Assembly: GCA_947447375.1 (NCBI GenBank)
Contig: CANFJB010000010.1
Location: forward strand, 1 to 64,000
Length of the DNA stretch: 64,000 nucleotides
Source: Bacteroidota bacterium
GTDB lineage: Bacteria > Bacteroidota > Bacteroidia > Flavobacteriales > Flavobacteriaceae
Direction of reading: 5' to 3'
The notes below the pieces were generated by a model. That model worked only from the letters and a program-made list of their open reading frames with translations. It was not told where the DNA came from and did no database searches. How positions within the stretch are numbered: position 1 is the stretch's first letter; each line of letters starts with the position of its first letter. Below are positions 8,270-16,699 of the stretch, piece after piece. Made by a program: the position numbers and the translations under genes.

Positions 8270-8641
8270 ATGATTAGAACTTTATTATTAATTGCTATCG
8301 GAGGAGGAATTGGAAGCGCTTTTAGATATTTGACGGCAATTATAGTTGAAAAATATTACGCATCCGTTTTCCCATTAGCAACTTTAATAACCAATGTTTT
8401 AGGTTGTTTTTTAATTGGAATTGCAATTGCTTTTTTAGAAAAAAACGATTTGGTAAACTCCAATATTAAATGGTTTTTCATAACTGGTTTTTGCGGCGGT
8501 TACACCACTTTCTCTACATTTGGCCTTGAAAATATTAACCTTCTTCAAAATAACCAATCTGGAATAGCTTTTATTTACATTGGTTTGAGCTTAATAACTG
8601 GATTATTTGCGGTTTGGCTGGGGCTAAATATTGCAAAATAA
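8270..8641 (+). CDS. crcB: Fluoride exporter CrcB/Fluc
   Basis: A 123-residue protein with four hydrophobic helices. Family motifs are GGGIGSAFRY at the N-terminus, TNVLGCFLIG (about 41-50) and GFCGGYTTFSTF (about 73-84), the last lining the fluoride pore. It works as a dual-topology dimer. It starts 7 bases after exbD, so it sits in the same transcript. No fluoride riboswitch can precede it in so short a gap, so its expression follows exbBD. Confidence 0.93.
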   Translation: MIRTLLLIAIGGGIGSAFRYLTAIIVEKYYASVFPLATLITNVLGCFLIGIAIAFLEKNDLVNSNIKWFFITGFCGGYTTFSTFGLENINLLQNNQSGIAFIYIGLSLITGLFAVWLGLNIAK

Positions 8642-8701
8642 ATTTGGTAAGAACATGTTAAAATGTTTCTATTTTGTCAAAAAAATGTAACTTCGCATCC
8701 T

Positions 8702-9721
8702 ATGAAAAATTTTGACATCAATAAGATAAAATCGCTTTTATCAAAACCAAAAAAAATTGTAATTGTTCCTCATCGAAATCCTGACGGAGACGCAATGGGT
8801 TCCACATTGGGTTTGTATCACTTTTTGTTAAAATTAAACCACGAAGTTGTAGTAATTTCTCCTAATGAATTTCCAGATTTTTTAAACTGGCTTCCCGCCA
8901 CTGAAAAAGTCCTGATTTATGAAAAACAAAAAGTAGAAGCTACTAAAATCATCAACGATTCCGAGTTAATTTTCACCTTAGATTTTAATGCGCTGCATCG
9001 TGTTGGAGAAATGGAAATTGCTTTACAATCAGCAAATTGTCCATTTGTAATGATTGACCATCATCAAAAGCCAGATGATTATGCTGAATTTACTTATTCA
9101 GATACCGATTTTGGCTCAACGTGTGAAATGGTTTATAATTTCATAGAATTTTTAGAACAAACTTCGCTAATTGATAAAACAATTGGAACTTGCTTGTATA
9201 CTGGAATTTTAACAGACTCCGGTTCGTTCAGATATCCTAAAACTACTGGTAGAACACATCGAATTGTAGCAGAATTTATTGATTTAGGTGTTGAAAATAC
9301 CAACATTCCAAATCTACTTTTCGATAATAATTCTTATAATCGTCTTCAACTACTTGGTAGGGCTTTGCAAAACATGAAGGTGTTGGAAAAATACCATACT
9401 TCTTATATATCTTTATCGCAAGAGGAATTGGATGAATTCCAACATGTTAAAGGGGATACAGAAGGGATTGTAAATTATGGATTAACAATAAAAGGCATTG
9501 TATTTACCGCAATATTCATTGAAAATAAAGAAGAAAATATCATTAAAATATCTTTCCGATCTCAGGGTGATTTTGATGTAAATCAGTTTGCCAGAGACCA
9601 TTTTAGTGGCGGAGGACATATCAATGCAGCTGGTGGTAAATCAGATTTGTCATTACAAGAAACTATCAATAAATTTGAAGAATTAATAACTCAAAATATA
9701 AATCTAAATGAAACTATTTAA
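8702..9721 (+). CDS. nrnA: DHH-family phosphoesterase, NrnA-like oligoribonuclease / pAp phosphatase
   Basis: About 339 residues from ATG 8702, chosen over an upstream ATG at 8663 because the family begins near MKNFDINKIKSLL. DHH-domain motifs are HRNPDGDAMGS and the eponymous DHH in MIDHHQKPDD. The C-terminal DHHA1 domain has FSGGGHINAAGG. Members degrade short RNA oligonucleotides (nanoRNA) and dephosphorylate 3'-phosphoadenosine 5'-phosphate. Its last 14 bases overlap the start of gldI, which indicates one transcript. Confidence 0.88.
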   Translation: MKNFDINKIKSLLSKPKKIVIVPHRNPDGDAMGSTLGLYHFLLKLNHEVVVISPNEFPDFLNWLPATEKVLIYEKQKVEATKIINDSELIFTLDFNALHRVGEMEIALQSANCPFVMIDHHQKPDDYAEFTYSDTDFGSTCEMVYNFIEFLEQTSLIDKTIGTCLYTGILTDSGSFRYPKTTGRTHRIVAEFIDLGVENTNIPNLLFDNNSYNRLQLLGRALQNMKVLEKYHTSYISLSQEELDEFQHVKGDTEGIVNYGLTIKGIVFTAIFIENKEENIIKISFRSQGDFDVNQFARDHFSGGGHINAAGGKSDLSLQETINKFEELITQNINLNETI

Positions 9722-10280
9722 AAATATAATACCTTTATTAATAACTGTATTATTCGTTTTGAGTTGTAGTCAACAAAAAGCGAGAAGGCCAATTTCTCAA
9801 TCATCAGGCACCTTTTTAAAAGAATCTGCAGCAAGAAATAAAAAATTGATTGCTTCAGAAGAATCTAAAATAGATTCTATTATTAAAAGCAACCCCGATT
9901 CAAATTACATCTCTTCAAAAAAAGGATATTGGTATGTTTATGAAAGTAAAAACGAACAGGATACTTTAAGACCTAGAAAAGGAGATATTGCTTACTATAA
10001 TTATGAAATTAAAGACTTAAGAGGTAATATAATTTATTCCGAATTGGAATTGAAACCACAAGAATATCACGTAGATAAAGAGCAAAAAATTATAATAGGA
10101 TTGCGTCACGGAATTAAATTAATGCACAAAAAAGAAAAAATAACTTTTCTTTTTCCTTCTCATGTTGCCTTTGGTTATCATGGAGACGAAAAGAGAATTG
10201 GTGCTAATCAACCAATTATTTGCACAGTAACTTTAAACGATTTTAAACCTGAAGATAGTAAACCCACAGAACAAAAATAG
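9708..10280 (+). CDS. gldI: Gliding-motility peptidyl-prolyl isomerase lipoprotein GldI
   Basis: A 190-residue FKBP-type isomerase with a lipoprotein signal (VLFVLSC, lipid-modified Cys at about 20). Its FKBP domain covers about residues 70-180 (KGDIAYYNYEIKD...FGYHGDEKRIGANQPI). In Flavobacterium johnsoniae GldI is a periplasmic-facing lipoprotein needed for gliding and is thought to help fold gliding or T9SS proteins. The overlap with nrnA and the two PPIase genes right after it place it in a folding-factor cluster. The T9SS cargo elsewhere in the window agrees with a gliding, T9SS-positive host. Confidence 0.85.
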   Translation: MKLFKNIIPLLITVLFVLSCSQQKARRPISQSSGTFLKESAARNKKLIASEESKIDSIIKSNPDSNYISSKKGYWYVYESKNEQDTLRPRKGDIAYYNYEIKDLRGNIIYSELELKPQEYHVDKEQKIIIGLRHGIKLMHKKEKITFLFPSHVAFGYHGDEKRIGANQPIICTVTLNDFKPEDSKPTEQK

Positions 10281-10286
10281 AAACAA

Positions 10287-11408
10287 ATGAAAACGAAAAT
10301 TAGTTTATTTTTAATACTTATTTTATCCTTTATTTCTTGTAAAGATACCCACAGCGATTTAAATGACGGTTTGTATGCAGAAATTGAAACCAATAAAGGA
10401 AATATCCTTGTTCAATTAGAATTTCAAAAAACTCCTGTAACTGTAGCAAATTTTGTAACCCTAGCAGAAGGAAATAATAGTTATGTAAGCGAAGAATACA
10501 AAGGGAAACCTTTTTATGACAACTTAAAATTTCACCGAGTAATTGCCGATTTTATGATTCAAGGTGGTGATCCATTAGGAGATGGAAGCGGTGATACCGG
10601 TTACAAATTTAAAGATGAAATTACCGACTTAGTTTTTGACAAAGGGGGTGTTTTAGCTATGGCTAACTCTGGTCCTGGAACAAATAGTAGTCAATTTTTT
10701 ATTACTCACAAAGAAACTTCTTGGTTAAATGGCTTACACACCATTTTTGGACACGTAGTGAGCGGTATGGAAACTGTAAACGCAATTGTTCAAAATGACG
10801 ATATTAAATCAATTTCTATTATTAGAAAAGGGGAAGCCGCTAAAAAATTTGACGCTGTTAAAGTTTTCAGTAATTTCTTTGCAAATGAAGAACAAAACCT
10901 GAAAAAACAAGCTTTAATTGAAGATCAAAACAAGAAATTTTATTTGGAAAAATACAAACCAGTAATTGATGCTAAAATTGCTTATTTCAATAAAATAAGA
11001 GAAACTTGCTTCACAACAAAAAGTGGATTACAGTTCGCAATTGTGAAAAAAGGAAATGGTAAAAAACCAGTTGAAGGATCAGATATTCTTATCAATTATT
11101 CCGGTTTCCTTGAAGATGGAACATTATTTGATACTAGCTTAGAAAAAGTGGCAACCGACTTCGGAAAATTTGACAAACAAAGAGCGCTTGCTAAACAATA
11201 CATTCCAATTCCATTTCAAGCCGGCAAAAAAGATGGCATGATTCCGGGATTTATTGAAGGAATTGAAAATATTTCTTTCGGAGATAAAGCAGTTTTGTTC
11301 ATTCCTGCAAGATTAGGATATGGAGAAGCTGGTGCTGGAAATGTAATTCCACCAAATGCTAATATCATTTTCGAGATTGAATTATTAGAAAATATGCCTA
11401 AAAAATAA
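10287..11408 (+). CDS. Cyclophilin-FKBP fusion peptidyl-prolyl isomerase, lipoprotein
   Basis: A 373-residue dual isomerase. The lipoprotein signal ends LSFISC. A cyclophilin domain (about 30-200) carries FHRVIADFMIQGGDP, the SSQFFIT strand and LHTIFGHVVSG. A charged helical linker (about 205-245) follows. An FKBP domain (about 250-370) carries ILINYSGFLEDGTLFD, GMIPGFIEGI and RLGYGEAGAGNVIPPNA. Both catalytic domains look intact. Fusions of these two unrelated isomerase families are known from Flavobacteria. The gene follows gldI by 6 bases and precedes a closely similar copy, which suggests duplication. It probably acts in the periplasm on envelope proteins. Confidence 0.9.
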   Translation: MKTKISLFLILILSFISCKDTHSDLNDGLYAEIETNKGNILVQLEFQKTPVTVANFVTLAEGNNSYVSEEYKGKPFYDNLKFHRVIADFMIQGGDPLGDGSGDTGYKFKDEITDLVFDKGGVLAMANSGPGTNSSQFFITHKETSWLNGLHTIFGHVVSGMETVNAIVQNDDIKSISIIRKGEAAKKFDAVKVFSNFFANEEQNLKKQALIEDQNKKFYLEKYKPVIDAKIAYFNKIRETCFTTKSGLQFAIVKKGNGKKPVEGSDILINYSGFLEDGTLFDTSLEKVATDFGKFDKQRALAKQYIPIPFQAGKKDGMIPGFIEGIENISFGDKAVLFIPARLGYGEAGAGNVIPPNANIIFEIELLENMPKK

Positions 11409-11473
11409 ATTGGGAATAAACCTGAAATCCCAGCAGAATGCAAAAAAGTAAGGATATATAAAAACAGATTAAA

Positions 11474-12682
11474 ATGAAATTTAAAGTATTATTTTTATTG
11501 TTCTTTGGAATTACAACTTCCATCTATGCACAAAAAGTAAAGAAAGTAGTTGGAACTAAATTACCCGCTACTTCAATCCAAAAGCCAAATGCAAATTCAA
11601 ATGAAGGGATATTTGTAAACTTTGAAACATCAAAAGGTAAAATTGTATTGACATTAGAATACAAAAAAGCACCAGTAACAGTTGCTAACTTTATTTCATT
11701 AGTAGAAGGAACAAACACTTTCGTTTCTGATGAAAAACTAAAAGGAAAGCCATTTTACAACGGATTAAAATTCCACAGAGTAATTAAAGATTTTATGATT
11801 CAAGGTGGTGACCCAGCTGGAAATGGTTCGGGCGGTTCTGGTTACAGCTTTAAAGATGAATGTCTTCCTGAATTAATTTTTGATAAAGGTGGAATTCTTG
11901 CTATGGCAAATTCTGGTCCTGCAACCAATAGCAGTCAGTTTTTTATCACGCACAAAGATACTCCTTGGTTGAATGGAAAACACACCATTTTTGGACATGT
12001 AGTAAGCGGAATGGATGTAGTAAATGCAATCGTTCAAGATGATGTAATGCAAAAAGTTACCATTACAAGAGTTGGTGCTGAAGCAAAAAAATTCGATGCT
12101 CCAAAAGTATTTGCTGATTATTTCTCTCATAAAGCAGAAGACGATGCAAAAGAAAAGGCTAAACAAGCTGCTATTGAAGCAGAAGCTAAAAAAGCATACA
12201 ATGAAAAATACGGACCTGTAAAAGCAGCTAAAGTTGCTGAATTAGCTGCGATTAGAGCTACTTCTACTAAAACTGAATCTGGTTTAGAATACAACATCAT
12301 TAAAAAAGGTGCTGGTGTAAAACCTGCTGATGGAGCTAACGTATATATTCATTACGCTGGTTACCTTGAGGATGGTTCTTTATTTGACAGTAGCTATGAG
12401 GAAGTAAATAAAACTTACGGCAAATTTGATAAAAACAGAGCAGATCAAAATGGTTACCAACCCTTCCCATTCCAATATGGTAAAAAAGACGGTTTGATTC
12501 CTGGTTTTATTGAGGGTTTAAACAAATTATCTTTTGGTGATAAAGCAATAGTTTTTATACCATCTAAATTAGGATATGGAGAAAGAGGTGCTGGAAATGT
12601 TATTCCACCCAATGCCAATATCATTTTTGAAATTGAAATGTTAGAAGGAATTCCTCCACCGGTTGCGAAAGAAGCTAAATAA
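11474..12682 (+). CDS. Second cyclophilin-FKBP fusion peptidyl-prolyl isomerase, exported
   Basis: A 402-residue paralogue of the preceding gene with the same cyclophilin (FHRVIKDFMIQGGDP, SSQFFIT, KHTIFGHVVSG) and FKBP (GLIPGFIEGL, KLGYGERGAGNVIPP) domains. It has an ordinary signal peptide ending SIYAQ, with no lipobox cysteine. It is therefore probably soluble in the periplasm while its neighbour is membrane-anchored. The linker is Ala/Lys/Glu-rich and helical. It starts 65 bases after its neighbour and is followed by a strong bidirectional terminator, ending the exbB-to-isomerase gene run. Confidence 0.9.
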   Translation: MKFKVLFLLFFGITTSIYAQKVKKVVGTKLPATSIQKPNANSNEGIFVNFETSKGKIVLTLEYKKAPVTVANFISLVEGTNTFVSDEKLKGKPFYNGLKFHRVIKDFMIQGGDPAGNGSGGSGYSFKDECLPELIFDKGGILAMANSGPATNSSQFFITHKDTPWLNGKHTIFGHVVSGMDVVNAIVQDDVMQKVTITRVGAEAKKFDAPKVFADYFSHKAEDDAKEKAKQAAIEAEAKKAYNEKYGPVKAAKVAELAAIRATSTKTESGLEYNIIKKGAGVKPADGANVYIHYAGYLEDGSLFDSSYEEVNKTYGKFDKNRADQNGYQPFPFQYGKKDGLIPGFIEGLNKLSFGDKAIVFIPSKLGYGERGAGNVIPPNANIIFEIEMLEGIPPPVAKEAK

Positions 12683-12701
12683 TTTTGATTCTTATAAAAT
12701 A

Positions 12702-12730
12702 AAAAAGGTGTTCGTTTTGAACACCTTTTT
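12702..12730. terminator. Bidirectional rho-independent terminator
   Basis: Arms 12702-12713 and 12719-12730 are perfectly complementary (12 bp) around GTTTT, with A- and T-runs on the outer sides. It lies between two convergent genes and can serve both. Confidence 0.85.
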
Positions 12731-12748
12731 TATTTAAATCTATTAGAA

Positions 12749-13186
12749 TTATCCTTTAAATTTCCAGTCAAATTCATCTTTATCATTGATGATGGCTCCT
12801 ATCTCAAATTTCACAACCTCATCAAATTCCGTTTGTAAAATAATCCAATTGTCTTCATTAAAATAATTCTCAAAAGTATCAAATTCTTCCTGAGTGAATT
12901 TCGTAATTCCTTTAGTAGCCAATTGCGATTTTACTTCGCTAATTTTTTTACCAATTACTTTATTTTCTAATAGTTCCATGTCATAACTTGAAGCAACAAT
13001 ATAACCCAATTTAAAGTCTTCTTCCTTATAAAATGTCAGTCGCATTTTTAATGAATTATAAGAAAAAATTACATTTTCATCTTCGTCTTTATAGTTTCTA
13101 TTCGGTTTCCCATAAATAGCAATAACATCATTTTGTTTCATTCCGAAAACAAGTTGGTCTATTCCGTGTTTTAAATTTATTTTCAT
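12749..13186 (-). CDS. Hypothetical cytoplasmic protein
   Basis: A 145-residue protein without signal peptide. The N-terminal VFGMKQNDVIAIYGKPN resembles the helix-strand opening of the SmpA/BLIP-like fold (a G-M-x-xx-V-x-x-xxGxP pattern). A second similar unit near KVIGKKISEVKSQL hints at a tandem of two such modules. No function is assigned. It is convergent with the isomerase cluster and shares its terminator. The spacer upstream has weak promoter resemblance only. Confidence 0.6.
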   Translation of the reverse strand: MKINLKHGIDQLVFGMKQNDVIAIYGKPNRNYKDEDENVIFSYNSLKMRLTFYKEEDFKLGYIVASSYDMELLENKVIGKKISEVKSQLATKGITKFTQEEFDTFENYFNEDNWIILQTEFDEVVKFEIGAIINDKDEFDWKFKG

Positions 13187-13280
13187 AGTAATTTAATAAT
13201 TCTGTTGCTGTAAATACCTTGCAAAGTTCGGGAAGTTTTTTGAAAGATACACCACAATTCAAGGCTTGTTTCTTTTTTTA

Positions 13281-13381
13281 GGAGCAGACACACTGTTTTT
13301 CCCTCACCTTCCCTCCCGCCATTCGCTGTATCTCTTGTGGCGAACCCCGCCACAACAGGATACCGCTGCTGTCGGGGCTAG
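13281..13381 (+). repeat. Dispersed ~100-bp palindromic repeat (GGAGC...GGGGCTAG), copy 1
   Basis: The ends GGAGC and CGGGGCTAG, with inner blocks CCCGCCATTCGCTG and GGATACCGCTGC, match the inverse complement of a second copy at 35256-35339. The centre differs: here it contains an 8-bp inverted repeat TTGTGGCG/CGCCACAA (13335-13355). This behaves as a mobile palindromic element. It marks the left border of the cassette-like region. Confidence 0.55.
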
Positions 13382-13416
13382 AAAATGCGTTTTCTAAACC
13401 TAACAGATTTTCTACG

Positions 13417-13443
13417 CCTGACAGGTTTTCAAAACCTGTCAGG
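13417..13443. repeat. Perfect 13-bp palindrome
   Basis: CCTGACAGGTTTT and its exact complement flank a single C. Immediately left, AGAAAA/TTTTCT (13380-13395) forms another small palindrome. They lie in a run of palindromes just before the truncated cassette copy. A stem-loop of REP type is likely. No gene end is close enough for it to be a terminator. Confidence 0.5.
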
Positions 13444-13450
13444 TGTTTAA

Positions 13451-13624
13451 GAGGCAGCAATGTTGTCTCAAAATATTTGGTTAGCAATTTTAACTTTAAT
13501 TCCATTAATACTTGGAGTTTTTAATTATAGAAATTCAACAGAAAAAGAGAAAGCCAAAAGTTATTTATACTCAGGCTTGATTGTGACAATTGTTAGTGGA
13601 ATTTACTTTACAATGTTAATATGA
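13451..13624 (+). pseudogene. Truncated duplicate of the small membrane-protein cassette gene
   Basis: From GAGGCAGCAATG onward this stretch matches 14984-15157 with only a handful of substitutions. It covers the last ~57 codons of the 97-residue membrane protein gene at 14864 and keeps the frame to the TGA at 13622-13624. An ATG at 13460 could give a 54-residue product beginning MLSQNIWLAIL, but the first transmembrane segment is missing. The similarity continues into the repeat that follows, to about 13770. About 320 bp was therefore copied as gene end plus repeat. Confidence 0.8.
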
Positions 13625-13632
13625 CAGTAATA

Positions 13633-13770
13633 CTGCTAACAGCGTTTTGCTTCAATTGCTTGGCTCGGGATTTATTTGGAAAAAGCACAGTCTAATTAAA
13701 ACTTATTTTTATATTTGTAATGGTCAGTGATTAATTAACGCCACTGAAAGCAAGCCGCGACACGTTACCA
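13633..13770 (+). repeat. attC-like hairpin repeat A (type 1)
   Basis: It begins CTGCTAAC 9 bases after the stop of the truncated gene and ends near GTTACCA, a degenerate form of the GTTAGCAG end in copy C. Inner blocks TTTGCTTCAATTGC and TGAAAGCAAGCCGC are imperfectly complementary. TATATTTG occurs at 13710-13717. It is closely similar to copy C at 15166-15304. Layout and termini resemble integron recombination sites. Confidence 0.65.
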
Positions 13771-13814
13771 TAAATGCTACAAAAAATACGCTAAATTGAA
13801 AAACTGTTAGAAAA

Positions 13815-14687
13815 ATGAAAACAACTTTTTATGTCTACCTACTATTATTATCAATAACATATGGCTGTAAAAATGAGGTTTCACAACATAAAATACTGAA
13901 TGAAGATATATCAAATACAAAAAATTCAGTTAAGAAAATAAAGGAAGATAGTTTAGAATTTATTCCTGTTAAAATTCCTGTAAATCTTGAATCAAAACAA
14001 ATAAAGGAATATATTAATATTTTAGAAAATTATAAATATGTTTATGGAAAAAATATTGACACCGATGATTTGGCAGAAAATCTTTCTGAAATAATCGTAA
14101 AAAAAATAAATAATGGTGAAAAAATAAATCCTGATTCTTTACTTACAAGAACCGCTACATTAAGTGAATCCAAAATGAAGTGTTATACATTTGGATTTGA
14201 TTGTGGAGGAACTCAAGGTTTTATAAATTATCCTATTATTACTTGGGTTGATAAAAAAAACAAAAAAACACATTCATATAATTTATCTAATTACAGAAAT
14301 TGTAAATTTACTGAAATTTATAAACTAACCGACGAATTGTTTTTATTGATTGGTGACGCAAGAGGTTCAGGAGCTTGCCATCAATTTATAGCATATGTTA
14401 TCGAATTAAAAAACAATAAAATAAATGCAGAATATAAAGCGTTTATAAATAGACCATACTTAAACTTTTGTAATACAGAATTTAAATTTGACAAGAAACA
14501 AAAAATACTTTACACAATTCCTTACGAAATTAGAGATAATATTGCTGAAAACTTTAATGATATTTTTATGTACAGACAATTTTCTAAAGATAGTTTAGCA
14601 AATAAAAAACTATATGAAATGGTTTCTGAAGAATATTATCAAAAAGGCTCAATTCATCTTAAACTAAAAAAAGGAAAATTTGAATAA
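13815..14687 (+). CDS. Hypothetical exported protein, probable lipoprotein (cassette gene 1)
   Basis: A 290-residue protein with an N-terminal hydrophobic segment ending ITYGCK, a weak lipobox with Cys18. The middle has a helical region (about 60-105). The C-terminal half is cysteine-containing, with CYTFGFDCGGTQGF and GDARGSGACHQF, which could form disulfides outside the cytoplasm. No family recognised. It sits between two attC-like repeats, 45 bases after repeat A and 12 bases before repeat B, in the same direction as all genes of the array. Very low GC with an extreme A/T codon preference. A likely promoter (TATATTTG) lies inside repeat A, ~100 bases upstream. Confidence 0.75.
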   Translation: MKTTFYVYLLLLSITYGCKNEVSQHKILNEDISNTKNSVKKIKEDSLEFIPVKIPVNLESKQIKEYINILENYKYVYGKNIDTDDLAENLSEIIVKKINNGEKINPDSLLTRTATLSESKMKCYTFGFDCGGTQGFINYPIITWVDKKNKKTHSYNLSNYRNCKFTEIYKLTDELFLLIGDARGSGACHQFIAYVIELKNNKINAEYKAFINRPYLNFCNTEFKFDKKQKILYTIPYEIRDNIAENFNDIFMYRQFSKDSLANKKLYEMVSEEYYQKGSIHLKLKKGKFE

Positions 14688-14698
14688 TACAAGCACTT

Positions 14699-14839
14699 CT
14701 GGTTACAGCGGTTTCAAGAAATGGCGAGGCACGGTATTTATTTGAAATGGAAAAGGTTATTAATTTAAAGTTTTGGTTATATTTGTGAAGTTTTGGTCTT
14801 GGTTCATCGCCACTTCATGAAGCCGCAAAACGTTAGCAG
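14699..14839 (+). repeat. attC-like hairpin repeat B (type 2)
   Basis: The left end CTGGTTAC is a slightly altered CTGCTAAC, and the right end is an exact GTTAGCAG. The blocks CGGTTTCAAGAAATGGCGA and TCGCCACTTCATGAAGCCG pair over 19 bases with three mismatches. Extra unpaired bases sit between each block and the terminal box, like the R and L boxes of attC. TATATTTG is at 14778-14785. It starts 12 bases after the stop of cassette gene 1. Confidence 0.7.
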
Positions 14840-14863
14840 TAATACCTCAAAACCGTATACAAA

Positions 14864-15157
14864 ATGAACTTACGTCTATTTATTCTTCTCATAATTATTG
14901 AATTTATTTTTATTACTGCTGGAGTTATTGGACTTGTTTTCTTTATCTTTTTTTACTTTGGTTCAGGGGATGATTCAAGTTCAGAGGCAGCAATGTTGGC
15001 TCAAAATATTTGGTTAGCAATTTTAACTTTAATTCCATTAATATTTGGAGTTTTTAATTATAGAAATTCAACAGAAAAAGAGAAAGCCAAAAGTTATTTA
15101 TACTCAGGTTTGATCGTGACAATTGTTAGTGGAATTTATTTTACAATGTTAATATGA
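14864..15157 (+). CDS. Small membrane protein (cassette gene 2)
   Basis: A 97-residue protein with three hydrophobic segments (about 5-31, 46-63 and 78-96), an acidic SGDDSSSEAA loop after the first, and a charged RNSTEKEKAKS loop between the second and third. No family recognised. It starts 25 bases after repeat B and ends 9 bases before repeat C. Its 3' half is duplicated at 13451-13624 together with repeat C, direct evidence that gene-plus-repeat units have been copied within the array. Confidence 0.75.
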   Translation: MNLRLFILLIIIEFIFITAGVIGLVFFIFFYFGSGDDSSSEAAMLAQNIWLAILTLIPLIFGVFNYRNSTEKEKAKSYLYSGLIVTIVSGIYFTMLI

Positions 15158-15165
15158 CAGTTCTA

Positions 15166-15304
15166 CTGCTAACAGCCGTTTGCTTCAATTGCTTAGCTCG
15201 GGATTTATTTGGAAAAAGCACTGCCTTATTAAAACTTATTTTTATATTTGTAATGGTCAGTGATTAATTAACGCCACTGAAAGCAAGCCGCGACACGTTA
15301 GCAG
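15166..15304 (+). repeat. attC-like hairpin repeat C (type 1)
   Basis: The termini CTGCTAAC (15166-15173) and GTTAGCAG (15297-15304) are perfectly complementary. The inner blocks GTTTGCTTCAATTGC and GCCACTGAAAGCAAGCCGC pair imperfectly. TATATTTG is at 15243-15250. It starts 9 bases after the stop of cassette gene 2 and is closely similar to repeat A. Confidence 0.7.
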
Positions 15305-15329
15305 TAACTTTTTGAAAAATCGTAAAATA

Positions 15330-15920
15330 ATGAAATTCAAATATTTGATAGCTATTTATGTTCTATTTTCAATATTATTCATATCTGGAGTAATATTAAC
15401 ATTTTATGATTATAGTTACAGAGGTTATTATACAGATAAAATAATAGCTTGGACTTGGTTATTACTTAATACACTAATAATTATAACTTATTGGAAAAGA
15501 AAAATTGTTAGAATTTATCTATTTTCACTAATTATATTTATCCTTTTGAGTATTATTCCTATGGGATTACCTTTTTTTGGAATGGTATTATATTTTTCAA
15601 CAATCGATGATTTCCAACAAATCAAGCTTAATGAAAATTATCGTATTGAAAGAACAAGACAACAACCACTATCAATGCCAAGAATTTATGTTTACGAACA
15701 ATATGGAGTTTTTGAAAAAAATATTTGCAGAACAGAATATGAAGAAATTATTCAAAAAATTGAAAAAAAAGACTACTATTCTTCTGATATAGATGAATTT
15801 AAAACACAAATACAACAAGCCAAATTAATTAGTATAAATAAAGATAGTCTCGGAATTGAATATGAAATATTAAATAAAAAAGGCATCTTTTATCACAAAT
15901 TTGAAGATGATGGATATTAA
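15330..15920 (+). CDS. Hypothetical membrane protein (cassette gene 3)
   Basis: About 196 residues from ATG 15330. A TTG 18 bases upstream is also in frame, but the ATG gives a clean hydrophobic start. Three to four transmembrane segments fill the first ~95 residues. A polar, mostly beta and charged C-terminal domain of ~100 residues follows (YRIERTRQQPLSMPRIYVYE). No family recognised. It starts 26 bases after repeat C and ends 6 bases before repeat D. AT-rich composition like its neighbours in the array. Confidence 0.72.
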   Translation: MKFKYLIAIYVLFSILFISGVILTFYDYSYRGYYTDKIIAWTWLLLNTLIIITYWKRKIVRIYLFSLIIFILLSIIPMGLPFFGMVLYFSTIDDFQQIKLNENYRIERTRQQPLSMPRIYVYEQYGVFEKNICRTEYEEIIQKIEKKDYYSSDIDEFKTQIQQAKLISINKDSLGIEYEILNKKGIFYHKFEDDGY

Positions 15921-15925
15921 AGTTA

Positions 15926-16066
15926 CTGCTAACAACGGTTTCAAGAAATGGCGAGGCTCGGGATTTATTTGAAATCGGAAAGGTTATTAATTTAAAGTTT
16001 TGTATATATTTGTGAAGGCTTGCTCTTGGTTCATCGCCACTTCTTGAAGCCGCGAAACGTTGGCAG
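15926..16066 (+). repeat. attC-like hairpin repeat D (type 2)
   Basis: The termini are CTGCTAAC (15926-15933) and GTTGGCAG (16059-16066). The inner blocks CGGTTTCAAGAAATGGCGA and TCGCCACTTCTTGAAGCCG pair over 19 bases with only two wobble mismatches, the best hairpin of the set. TATATTTG is at 16005-16012. It begins 6 bases after the stop of cassette gene 3. Confidence 0.72.
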
Positions 16067-16110
16067 AGATTTTGAGAGAAACCTGAAAATTAAAGGAAAT
16101 TTTAAACATT

Positions 16111-16692
16111 ATGAAGAAGTTTTTAGTTTTAATCATATTAATATTTTTTAGTTGTAAAAATGACACAAAAATTGAAAGTCTAGAGAAAAAGCATATTTCG
16201 AGAATTGACGCATTAACTGAAATTAGCTTTAGAAGGTCATATGTTGACCATCAGAATTTAGCGAAAAAAGAACTTGATGAATTATATAAATCAAATCCAT
16301 ATTTAGAAGATTATACTATTTATAAGCAAAAACCAAAATTGTTTAAGGAATTAAAAAAAATAAAAGTTTTAGAAGGAAATGAAAACAATATTTCCTTAAA
16401 TACTAATCGATTTGAAAATATTTATTCTAAAAATGTAAAATATTTAGATTCGGAAAAAAAATTTTCATTTAAATATTCTTCGGACTTTACCAAATCGTAT
16501 CCCATAGAAATTCAAATATTAAAGAATAATGTTTTAACCAAAAGGAAAGTTGATTTTGAAGGTGATAATTTTATTGGAATGATATTAGAAGATATTGACA
16601 ATGATGGCGTAAAAGAAATTTTAATTTTATTTAACTTTTATGTTATGAATGGTGACAATTATATATTAACGATTTATAAATTCGTGGAATAA
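16111..16692 (+). CDS. Hypothetical lipoprotein (cassette gene 4)
   Basis: A 193-residue protein with a clear lipoprotein signal, MKKFLVLIILIFFSC. The C-terminus EDIDNDGVKEILILFNFY resembles a calcium-binding FG-GAP/VCBS-type repeat often seen near the end of small Bacteroidetes lipoproteins. The central part is charged and unassigned. It starts 45 bases after repeat D and ends 8 bases before repeat E, keeping the cassette spacing. Confidence 0.75.
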   Translation: MKKFLVLIILIFFSCKNDTKIESLEKKHISRIDALTEISFRRSYVDHQNLAKKELDELYKSNPYLEDYTIYKQKPKLFKELKKIKVLEGNENNISLNTNRFENIYSKNVKYLDSEKKFSFKYSSDFTKSYPIEIQILKNNVLTKRKVDFEGDNFIGMILEDIDNDGVKEILILFNFYVMNGDNYILTIYKFVE

Positions 16693-16699
16693 AAACCAT

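Noticed and set aside
13278..13505. 75-codon minus-strand frame
   Set aside because: It is built from palindromic repeats and the antisense of the truncated cassette gene.
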